Source: Primula veris (lineage: Eukaryota; Streptophyta; Magnoliopsida; Ericales; Primulaceae). From it: 64,000 nucleotides of DNA. Location: positions 13,195,992-13,259,991 of the forward strand of contig OY821746.1 of NCBI GenBank assembly GCA_963682055.1. Direction: 5' to 3'. The notes below the pieces were generated by a model. That model ran no database searches. It saw only the letters and a program-made list of their open reading frames with translations, and had not been told where the DNA came from. This document shows positions 55,254 through 64,000 of the stretch, one piece after another (positions within the stretch are counted from its first letter, which is position 1; the number at the start of each line of letters is the position of its first letter). Position numbers and translations under genes: made by a program.

Positions 55254-58200
55254 TGTTGAACCATGGGTTCAATAATTGATTTTGATTATAAGTTTGATTA
55301 TGTTTTTAATGATTTTACGATTTCTCTATTTCGATGATATAATGCTTGTCTTTTCCATAAAGAGAATTTATAAATTTCAGAACGCCAGAAAGATAGAGTA
55401 ATCAAATACGAAGTCAACGGTTCAAGCGGAACCAAAATCGGAGCCAAAACGAAGAAGTTACGGGCGTTCGAAGTTTAACGAGAAAACCGGAAATACTGAA
55501 GAAACGACCGATCGTCTGGACAAAAACGACCGATCGTTTTTGGTCCAAATTCTTCTAGAGAGAACGTTATAAAAACGATCGATCGACTACAGAAAACGAC
55601 CGATCGTTTTCTGAAAACGACCGATCGAAATGCAGAAAACGACCGATCGTTTTCTGTAGATTTCAAGAACAGTTTTTCAGCTTATTCTGGGAAACAGATT
55701 TAACCTCTGGATAAAAGCCCTCAACCACTACCAACGGTCATAAAACACAAAACAGACCTTTTGGTCTATATAAACCACCCCAATCACTCTCCAAATCACA
55801 CACAATCATCATCCTTCAAACCCTCTAAATCAAAACCCTAAAAATCACCATTTTTGTGAAATAATTCGAAAAAGAGGAAAATTGATGAAAAAGCAATTCG
55901 AGCTCAAACAAAGATCAAACATCATCAAAACCACAAATTAGCTTATTTAGAAGCAATCAAATTATGGATGTTGTTTCAATTACAATAAATTGTAAAGAGC
56001 ATATTATAAGCTCATTTGTGAGTGAGTGTTTGGGTAGAAGCTTTTAAGCCAAAGTGTTGGTTAAAAGTTCTAGGTTAAATACTTGGGTACTCATAGATTG
56101 AGGGGGAGTCGTTGACTCGTAAAACGTGTTCGCTTGCACTTGTATCAAGATTAGGAACTTCGGATAGAGAGTGAGCCAATCGATTGATTGAGCTCGATAG
56201 AATTTGTAATATCCGAAAGAAGATTTTTAGTGAAATACTCGGTAGTACCGAGGAGAGGACGTAGGCCGTTTGCCGAACCTCTATAAATCGCGGTGTCAAT
56301 TTCTTTCCCTAAACTTTTACTTTCCGCAACTTATATTATTGCTTATTTTCTTGCTTGCGTTTAGCACTTCTAGCATTTCATTAACGTTATTAAACGCTTA
56401 TGTCACGCCCCAGATTTCAATAAAACCCGAGACATGAATTTGAAAACTAAAGAAAACACACTAGGAGAAAATACAACTTTCTAAGCACACTTCTCTGACT
56501 TATATTACACAAAAAATATTATATTACAAGTACGTTTTCTACACAACTACTCCTAATGTACATCATTTACAAAGTATTACACCAAACTAAATAGGCTCTG
56601 AGTGTCTAGGCTATCTGCACAACCCAAAATCTAGCCCGCTCACAGCCCCGCTCAACAGCTTAACCTGTCCTGGAACTCTGTACATCCGAATCTCCACCTA
56701 GAATAATAAAATAAACAAAGACGAGAAAACGAAAGAAAAGAGTGAGTCAACTATTCCATATATATATATATGTCAATAAAATTTAAGTAAAAAGAATAAT
56801 AATGCAATGCATATGTATATTTTGTTTTTATATATGTATTTCGTCGTTCTATTTCTTCTCCGCTAACCTCCTCTACCCCAACTACTTACGCCAAGTGGCG
56901 TGACTCGATAACCGACTGAATTGTGTATAAAGGCGGATTCACAATATAGTGCCGGATCACTCCTCAGATCCACGTATGGAGTCAACTTCTCATGAAACCA
57001 TACGCCGGCTATTGCCGTATTTCCCGTGAGTAGCAAGCTCGCCGGAACCCCTTTTGGCACGTGAACCCTAAAAAAAATATAAAAGATTGACAACAACCAC
57101 CGACTGACAACCAACTCATCTACCTCCAATCACACTTTAAAATCCTCATTTTAACTCATTTTAAAGCATAAACAATGAACAATAAAATGTTTACACACTT
57201 CAAAAAAAACAAACACATCTAGACAAGAAAAAAGGCAATCAAAGGAAAAGCCTTCCAAATTAGGCTTCAAAATAATTCCTTCGCAGAAACCTAATAAAAA
57301 AATTGAATTAAAATCGAAACTGGAATCAGACCAAAACCTCCGTAAGCCCAATTCATATGATTTCAAATGCTAATCCACATCGTGATTCTCTTTCGAAATA
57401 AACGCAATCAGAGGAAAACACCACCCAGAATTATACAATTTCATAGAAGAAATATGCTGCTTAAGAAAACCTAGTAAAGATGGAATTGAATCGAAATTGA
57501 GGAGATTGAAACAAAAACTCCGTATCACAATTCACATATCTTAAATTCCGTCTTTGATTATCTAACCACAGCACAATTCACGTCAACTCAGGTGATACAC
57601 ACTAATCTCCATCTCGATTCTCTATCTAAATAAATGCAATCAAATAAGAAAGGTCAAACCAGCAAAACGGCTCAACAAACCAAAATCGTCCTCAAAGCAT
57701 ATCCACAAACCTGACCAACATTAGCCACCGCATACAAAAAGAATAATATCTAACATGAAGATCAGCAAGAGGAAACTTACTGGAATCCCAGTTAGAAAAA
57801 CAAACGAGCTGCCAAACTGTATTACAAAAAAGTGAGAAAATAACAAACAGTGTTATATTGCTCACACTTGAAAAATTATTGCAGGTATTTAGGAAGCTTA
57901 AATTCTGATTAAAAGCATAAAAGCAAATTGTCATTAATAACCACAAGAAATATTACTGCACTAACCAATAAAAAAGCAAACACAAACAAATAGAAGGAAA
58001 TATATTTCTGCCATCACATCGAGTAAATTTCAGTTTTTTTTTTTGTAATCGCCAGATGACGAGTATTAATATAAATAAAACACGCAAAGACTCCCCTTTA
58101 AGTACCAAAATGGTACCTTAGCGCAGCTCAACAGCGGATGAATAACAGGACAGCGGAAAGAGTGTCCGATTACGCCTTGAATCTGGAGAGAAAACCCCCA

Positions 58201-58386
58201 ACGATGTGTCTCCGATTACTCCACTAGTCCATAGCTATGCGTCGGTGTAAACGGTTCGAAAAACGGGTAACCGAGCTAGAAGATGTTGGCAAACAAAGAT
58301 GGGAGAAATTTAGAGTTCCTTGTTTTCCTTGTTCTTATGCCCCTCTCTTTCTCTTTTTGGTTTCAGAGTACGTATCTATCTGTATG

Positions 58387-58420
<34 letters not shown>

Positions 58421-58730
58421 TTTTTTTTCCATATATATCTGTTTCCTATAGATGACGAAAAATAAAGGACCCCACTTATAACTTAATTTAGAATACATCT
58501 CTGTAACTTTATAAATTACTACAATTACTAATGTTTTTAGTTGACATCCAACTATTTCTATATTTGTATTATGAATAAATAAATAAATATATATATATAA
58601 ACTTGGGTTATTACAGCTTAAGTTTAGAATTGCAAAAAATTGGGTTGTTAGTTGCCATTAAGTTTAATTAGGCGAAAAGCGTAAAAAACCTTATTCACCC
58701 CCCTCCCCCCTCTCTAAGGTTATGACAACC
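55254..58730 (+). mobile_element. SIRE/Maximus-like LTR, split by a nested element
   Basis: Starts TGTTGAACCATGGG at 55254, is interrupted at 56401-58615, and continues at 58616 to about 58730, ending in the 'CTTATTCACCCCCCTC' and 'CTCTAAGG' type terminus. It is an inverted relative of the solo LTR at 7723-8892. Region 55500-55660 has a cluster of AACGACCGATCGTT repeats. No internal domain follows, so it is a solo or truncated LTR; unlike its relative it lacks a recognisable target-site duplication. Confidence 0.75.
56401..58615. mobile_element. Nested solo LTR, gypsy-like, 2.2 kb
   Basis: Starts TGTCACGCCCCAGATT and ends AACTTGGGTTATTACA. It is flanked by a perfect GCTTA duplication (56396-56400 and 58616-58620) and lies inside the copia-type LTR. 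Its end sequence resembles that of the solo LTR at 9323-11250 (TGTCACGTCCCAGATT). Several minus-strand open frames (56863-57129, 57692-57946) show no known domain. An (AT)n microsatellite lies at 58388-58420. Confidence 0.75.
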
Positions 58731-60581
58731 ATGAGGGGAGATGAATGAACTAATTTCTTGCGGAAAAAATACGTTTAGTGAACTGTACTATACATGATTA
58801 ACGATTTAGGTACTGGACTACCACTTTTAACAATTGAGGTAACAAATTACGAAATTTTGTTTAATTAAGGGACTAACAGTATAAATCGACGAAATTGCAG
58901 TCGCTATATCTCACATTTGGGAATCTAATTTTTATGGATTTTGATAGAATTCAACTCAATTTGTGATAGGCTAGAGAACGTGGGTGCAATTTCATTATTT
59001 TGTTTAACGATAGATTCTCAATTGTGATAAATTTCGTACATTAATATCTCAATTGTTAAATTTGATAGTTCAATACCTAAATCGATAGACGCTTGTAATA
59101 CGTATTTTTTTCTCAATTTCTTGCTATTTCTTAAGAATTTGTATGAACTGAAATTAAATCCCTCAGGATTTCTGAATAACAAAGCTGGAAAAATGTTAGA
59201 TTAAAATGATGGTTATTTTGTAATCCCTGCAATTTGCGAGTCATAACTAAGTAGTATCGAATTCACAAAAGAAATAAGTAGTCGACCTAAAAGAGTTGCA
59301 ATCCTGCATTTTGAGAAAAAATTATTATTTTCAACATTTATTTTACTGATCCCAATTATAGGCTTTTAAGCTAAGCATTATTGAGATAGTCGGATGAAAT
59401 GACCAAGTCCTCGACGTGTATTGAGGAAAGAATGATTTTTTTCAACATATTTTTAACGGATCCGCGTTTGATTGACATTTAACCTCCGCATAATTAGAAG
59501 AATATAGTCGTATATATATGAGGTTCAACCTATTCTACAAATGAATCCCATGTATGACATTGACAATAATCAAATCATCTTAACACTGAAAAACAAAATG
59601 AGTGTGTATTTGAATATTTGGTCAAGATCAAGTAACACATTTGAACGATGGTAAAAACAACATTACAAATAAAACATTAATTGTAACGCACTATTTGCTC
59701 CCACAGGTGTGTTTGTAAGAGCATATTTAAGTTGTACCACATAACAAAAATATGTTCACTTATATCTATGTATTTTAAGTTTAGGCTCGGTTTGTTTTGA
59801 ACGAAAATAGAGGTTGGAAAATATTTTCCTGCAAATTATAATTTTCTATGTGTTTGTTTTAATGGAAAAACTGTTTTTCAAAAAAATATTTTTCAGAATT
59901 AGAGAAAAATGAAGAAATTTTTTTTTTATAAAAATTATCAATAAAATATTTTCCAGAACAATAGCGTGACACATAACAAAATGTAACTTATGATGAAAAA
60001 TGAAAAACAAAGTAAAATTTAACTAATAATAATTTTGATTTACAAATTAAAAATTAAAATTAATCCATAAGTTAAGAAAAAAGTAACTTAAAAATAAAAA
60101 AATTAACTTAAAAGTAAAAAAGTAAATTACACTTAACGCTTATAACTTTAAAAAAAACTTCTAAATAAAAACATAGTAAAAATAAGTAAAAAAAATAAAC
60201 TTTTCTGCTATTAAAAAGTTAACTTATTTTAAGTAAATTTCAATCACAAACAAAAAATTACATAAAATATTAACTTATATATTTTATTTTAGAAACAAAG
60301 TAGATTAAATATTTAATGATGTTTTATATTTGGTCTCGTTAATTGTAATGACAGTTAAATGCCTTGTTAATCATTAAAAAATGTCTACATAACACTTGTA
60401 CACTAAAAAATTCCATTTAAGTTCGATTGTTATAAAACATTGCTCATAACAAATAAAAGTAACTTATTACACATTAGTTCTAATAAGTTGAAAAGTATCT
60501 TGTATGTTTAAAGTTTTTATATGTTGATTTTGTTACTATTATGAGATTCTATACTCTCTTTGTTAGATAAATTATGAATTT
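58731..60581. other. AT-rich intergenic, no gene seen
   Basis: No open frame of interest. 59785-59900 has phrases of a decayed MITE ('gaaaatattttcc', 'ggaaaaac') without definable ends. 59980-60260 is extremely AT-rich, with repeated 'aagtaaaaa' phrases. Confidence 0.5.
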
Positions 60582-60795
60582 TGTTGTGTGACATATTAGC
60601 TCACATATATATGTATATAGATATAGAGATAGAATATAGAGAGAGACAACAACATGGTCTTTATTAATCAGAATGCATCAATACAAAGAGACCCTAACCT
60701 TCTTTATATACTAGAGGTTAGGGTTATACAAGCTAGAAAGCCCAATTTAGGCTCACTATGAGTAAGGCCCAATAGTCCAATAATAACCTACAACA
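60582..60795 (-). repeat. 3' LTR of right copia element
   Basis: 214 bp, TGTTG...CAACA, homologous to 5004-5226. Read on the minus strand it has a TATA box (GTATATAAAGAAGG, about 60700-60713). The internal side begins with CCAAAGGGGGAGTG on the minus strand, a good polypurine tract directly next to the LTR, which fixes the orientation. The outer flanking 5-mer is AATTT; its partner is outside the window. Confidence 0.88.
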
Positions 60796-60869
60796 CTCCC
60801 CCTTTGGACGTCTTGAATTCTTCGTCTTCATGCATTCGATCTGAGTCGAGTTCATTCGCAGTGCTAAAC

Positions 60870-61560
60870 ACATAAAAACCTTAGGGCCGGAAAACCCAGT
60901 GTGGGACAAAACCGGTACCTAGGAGAAACTGTGTAGCCGAATGATATAGGCCGAAATATCATGTAAGTAACTAACCACAAAAAACAGTGTGCCTCATCAA
61001 AACCTTGACAGAGCAAACCCAATGGGAAAATCTCTGATCGAAGGAAAAAGAGTGCAACAATGGTAGTAGTAGGGATCAACCACAAAACAGGTGCCTCATC
61101 AAAACCTTGCTAGAGTAAACCCAGTGGGAAAAACCTCTAGTCGAAGGACAAAAGAGTACACAGTGGTAAGAAGTATACAACAGGATACTCCCCCTAATTT
61201 CGGCAATCTTAAGTGAGATATAATGGGAACGTGTCTCGCTAAAAACCTTGCCAAGGAAAACCCAGTGGGAAAAAACCTTGGTCTAAGGACAAAAAGAGTA
61301 CACGAGCATGCGACTGGATGCTCCCCCTCACTTGCACACGACAGGGTGCGAGGATTTCGACTAAGTAGTAATTAGTGCAATAAGCATTCACCTGGATGCT
61401 CCCCCTCACTTGCACACGACTGGGTGCAATGATTTCATATTCGAATAAATAGTATGAGCATTCGACTGGATGCTTCATTTACTTGCACACGACTGGATAC
61501 AAGAAAATCTAACGTGGAATAGAATGAGCATTCAACTGGATGCTCTTAAACTTCATATGT
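60870..61560 (-). repeat. Two families of short tandem repeats in the copia 3' region
   Basis: First family: four diverged copies of a unit containing AACCTTG..GAAAACCCAGTGGG and ending AAAAAGAGTACAC, at about 60872, 60991, 61093 and 61231. The same CCCACTGGGTTT block (minus strand) is a conserved feature before the 3' LTR of many plant copia elements. Second family: four copies of a roughly 75-bp unit, GCATTCGACTGGATGCTCCC then CACTTGCACACGACTGGGTG, at about 61306, 61383, 61456 and 61519. Confidence 0.85.
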
Positions 61561-61759
61561 GAAGATTTATTTCGGCGAGAAATGCTAAATAGCACAATCT
61601 AGTCATGTCTCTCTTGATCGATAACAACAAGTTGTCCTCAAATAAGACAGGTGTTTTATCTGGATCGTGAGATAGAGTATATATAATTCAAATATGGCTA
61701 ATACGAGCTCGAAGCCATATACACTCTCTAGTCGTCTCATAGAGCACGAGTAGATCAGA

Positions 61760-64000
61760 GTGATTCATTTGGAGTCGTTCCAAGACCTCCAAGATATCGC
61801 CTTATTCCTAATGGCAAAGACATACCATGTTAGGAATATCCCTTATGCGGGTCTGATAAGTAACCAGCATCGGTATAACCGAAAAAAGGTTGCGTTAATT
61901 CGAGTACCGAAGGGGGTAGGTACACTCGATGACGCAAAATGGGATAAGACAAGCCCTCATCCACAGTTACCTTAAGGTAATGGGAAAATGTCTTTTATAC
62001 CATTTCGATGGCAGCGTGTTAGCGCGATGCTGTGTCGAGCTATACCATTCACAGCAGACGAGATGTTCGTCCTAGCACATTAGACCAAGTACAATGATGC
62101 GCATATTGTACTTAGATATGAACATCATGATTCAATATCTCTTCATCGTCTCATCAGGGACGGACTGGGTCTATATCAATGTCTAGTGATCGAACGATCA
62201 TGGGAGAATCTGACGACTAGCGTCATGATGACTAAAACGTCATAACACCTTCTGGGTGTAGTCTGAATCATGGACTTAGATTCAATCTTTACGGGACTCG
62301 ATCATCGGGCCGAGTCACTACCGTGTCTTCCCAAGATCCTTCATCTCGAAGGCAAATCCAAAATGGATCGCGTAATAAAACACGCAAGGGCATAATACTT
62401 GTTCAAGTATCCCAAGCTAATCAAGTACTCACTTAGACGGGTATACCACATCCGCTCGGATTATATTAATCCATATAGTGAACGTCTCATTTAATTGAGA
62501 TCGTGCTCCGTGGTCAGGAACTACTTAATTCAAGCATTATGAAGTCACACTGGGACCTTCATCTATATCTCTTTGTCTAAATCCCCATAGAGATAAAACT
62601 GTGACCACATTCATGGCTGCATACTCAGTTTTTCGGAAACTACTAAACTGGTAAAGTAGGGGACTGTTATAATGTCCATTACGAGGAAATCAACCATCTC
62701 GTAATCAATTCCAAGGTGTGAGAGAAGCCTTGCGCTACTAGGCGAGCATTCTACAATCTCATTATTCTCATTACTTTTCCTTACGAATAACCAAATAAAC
62801 GAACTCGTTTAACATTGGTGGTGTTGGAACTACAGGTCCGAACACACTTTCGCTAAGGAGTCTACTTGGATTGCAAGTTTCCATTAGTACAGTCTATTCT
62901 ACGTTGACTTCAGGCAACGGTACATGGTTCTCTGTCATAATTTGTTCATATTATCAGTCGTCACCGAATATATGAACAAGTAATCAATGACAGTCTCGTT
63001 TCGCTTCAATATCGTCTAAGATATCATGATCGACAGATATTTCGAGATTCTTAGGATGAGGAGGAAATCACACATCTCCTTGATCCTTTATAATCTCGTG
63101 CAACAAACGAGTTTCAGTTCACCACCTCTGGGGCTGAACGAATTAAGAACCGGTCAACTTCCTCATATCTTGGGAAGGACGACAGACTGACGGCCGACGA
63201 CAGCGTCCTTTGCTTGGCGGGTTCGGCCAAAGCAACGTGTTACGACAGGAACACGGCGTCCGACAGGGACGTCTATCCTTGCAAGCATTTTGCAGCAGGT
63301 ATAAATGATCTCGTGACATCTCATAAAGTCATTAAATGCGTTTGGCATTTAGTTAGACTTGAGGGAGTCTATGCACTTACTTATCACTAAGTGCAGTTTT
63401 GGGATCAAGCTAAGACTGAGTGGGTTATGCCACGTTACTTCACGTCGTTCCTTATCAACGGTAACGTGCAAATCTCCCCCTAACGACGGGGAGAACAGTC
63501 TTAGCGATGTCACTTTCGCATATCATGCGGTAAAGAGATCGCTTGCCAAGGTTACTCTATCAAATGATAGGCAGGAGATTCATAATCGACTTATGTCCCC
63601 TTCAGAGGTCCATATTTTGAACGCTAGAACGGCTCAATCAAAATATTAATTAATCACTCTAAACACGCGTTAATATGAGACTTCTGGCTCATAACCAGTA
63701 ACCAGCTGGTACGCATATGGTGTTTGAGTGTCTATGGGCCTCATAACGGACCAATGCAGCAAAATAGCATAACCCCACACGGAAATATAAATCTTGGTGC
63801 GCAAGACCAAGAAATGCGTGCAATCATTTGCAGTCGCATCATCAAATTTTCCGTGAGTCCATTTAGGTCTGAACATAATCGACAGGATGTTCAATTTGAA
63901 TTTCCAAACTCAAGTAATTCAAATCGAAATTTCGATTTTTTTTCTCTTCGGAATTATCAAGTCAACTAGACTTTTCAGGATAATCCGAATCATGAGCCAT
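61760..64000 (-). pseudogene. Copia pol remnant (integrase, RT, RNase H)
   Basis: Minus-strand pieces: RNase H start 'GYTDAGYLSDPHKGYS' (about 61830-61880); RT end 'SPMIVRSLDIDIDPVRP' (about 62150-62220); 'FEMKDLGKT' (about 62330-62360); integrase tail 'ARIDVPVGRR' (about 63265-63295); 'TVLPSLGGD'-like (about 63470); and 'PYAYQLVTGYEPEVSY' (63670-63720) preceded by 'WGYAILLHWS'. Stops and frame changes are frequent. The 3' order, RNase H nearest the LTR, is as expected for copia. Confidence 0.85.

Larger units (their letters stand above)
60582..64000 (-). mobile_element. Ty1/copia retrotransposon, 3' half, decayed, cut by window edge
   Basis: Same family and orientation as the left-edge element. 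Its 3' LTR is at 60582-60795. Internally come a purine tract, two sets of short tandem repeats, RNase H, RT and integrase remnants on the minus strand, running off the window at 64000. Positions 62387-64000 match 1-1613. All coding frames are broken. Confidence 0.85.

Noticed and set aside
58237..58465. Open frames of 60-72 codons with a possible splice acceptor
   Set aside because: They lie inside a solo LTR and run into an (AT)n microsatellite; there is no conserved motif.

Overview
This is plant nuclear DNA, most likely from a eudicot with a large, repeat-rich genome. Four things point there: GT-AG intron genes of plant type (a plastid-targeted SAM-binding protein, a RING E3 ligase, a WRC-domain protein), Ty1/copia and Ty3/gypsy elements nested in one another, TRIM, SINE, hAT, Stowaway and PIF/Harbinger elements, and AT-rich spacers. 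I cannot name the species. No rRNA, functional tRNA or CRISPR locus is visible.

Layout. 1-5226: 5' half of a decayed minus-strand Ty1/copia element whose 5' LTR is at 5004-5226; it carries a ten-unit 52-bp tandem repeat. 5879-7674: dead PIF/Harbinger (Pong-like) transposase with a TRIM inserted in its coding sequence and a solo copia-type LTR in its 5' leader. 9323-11250: a second solo LTR. 12262-13170: two small hAT-type MITEs. 13672-30789: a complete 17.1-kb Ty3/gypsy element of the Tat type (568-bp LTRs, TSD ATTAC, dual RNase H), lying on the minus strand. Its gag-pol is broken in four places, but the 10 kb between pol and the 3' LTR carries an intact plus-strand gene set: five small coiled-coil genes, most with their own TATA box, and one gene that I reconstruct as six exons (about 1,074 aa) with a PF04195-like 'putative gypsy type transposon' domain.

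32118-37506: eight-exon gene for a plastid SAM-binding/spermidine-synthase-fold protein. 41229-44591: three-exon RING E3 ligase gene resembling the plant MUSE1/MUSE2 group; its first intron holds a decayed copy of exon 2 split by two hAT MITEs. 45035-48640: a roughly 1.1-kb tandem duplication whose second copy is interrupted by an array of five TRIM LTRs. 48654-48780: tRNA-derived SINE. 50802-54781: three-exon small WRC zinc-finger gene. 55254-58730: a second copia-type LTR, inverted relative to the one at 7723 and split by a 2.2-kb solo LTR. 60582-64000: 3' half of another copy of the left-edge copia family.

The three host genes are all on the plus strand and have no evident functional link. 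The most interesting unit is the Tat element. Its sense replication genes are defective while its antisense genes are open. The antisense block runs tail-to-tail against pol, with an 86-bp tandem repeat at the junction. All exon structures are inferred from splice consensus and reading-frame continuity; no transcript evidence was available.
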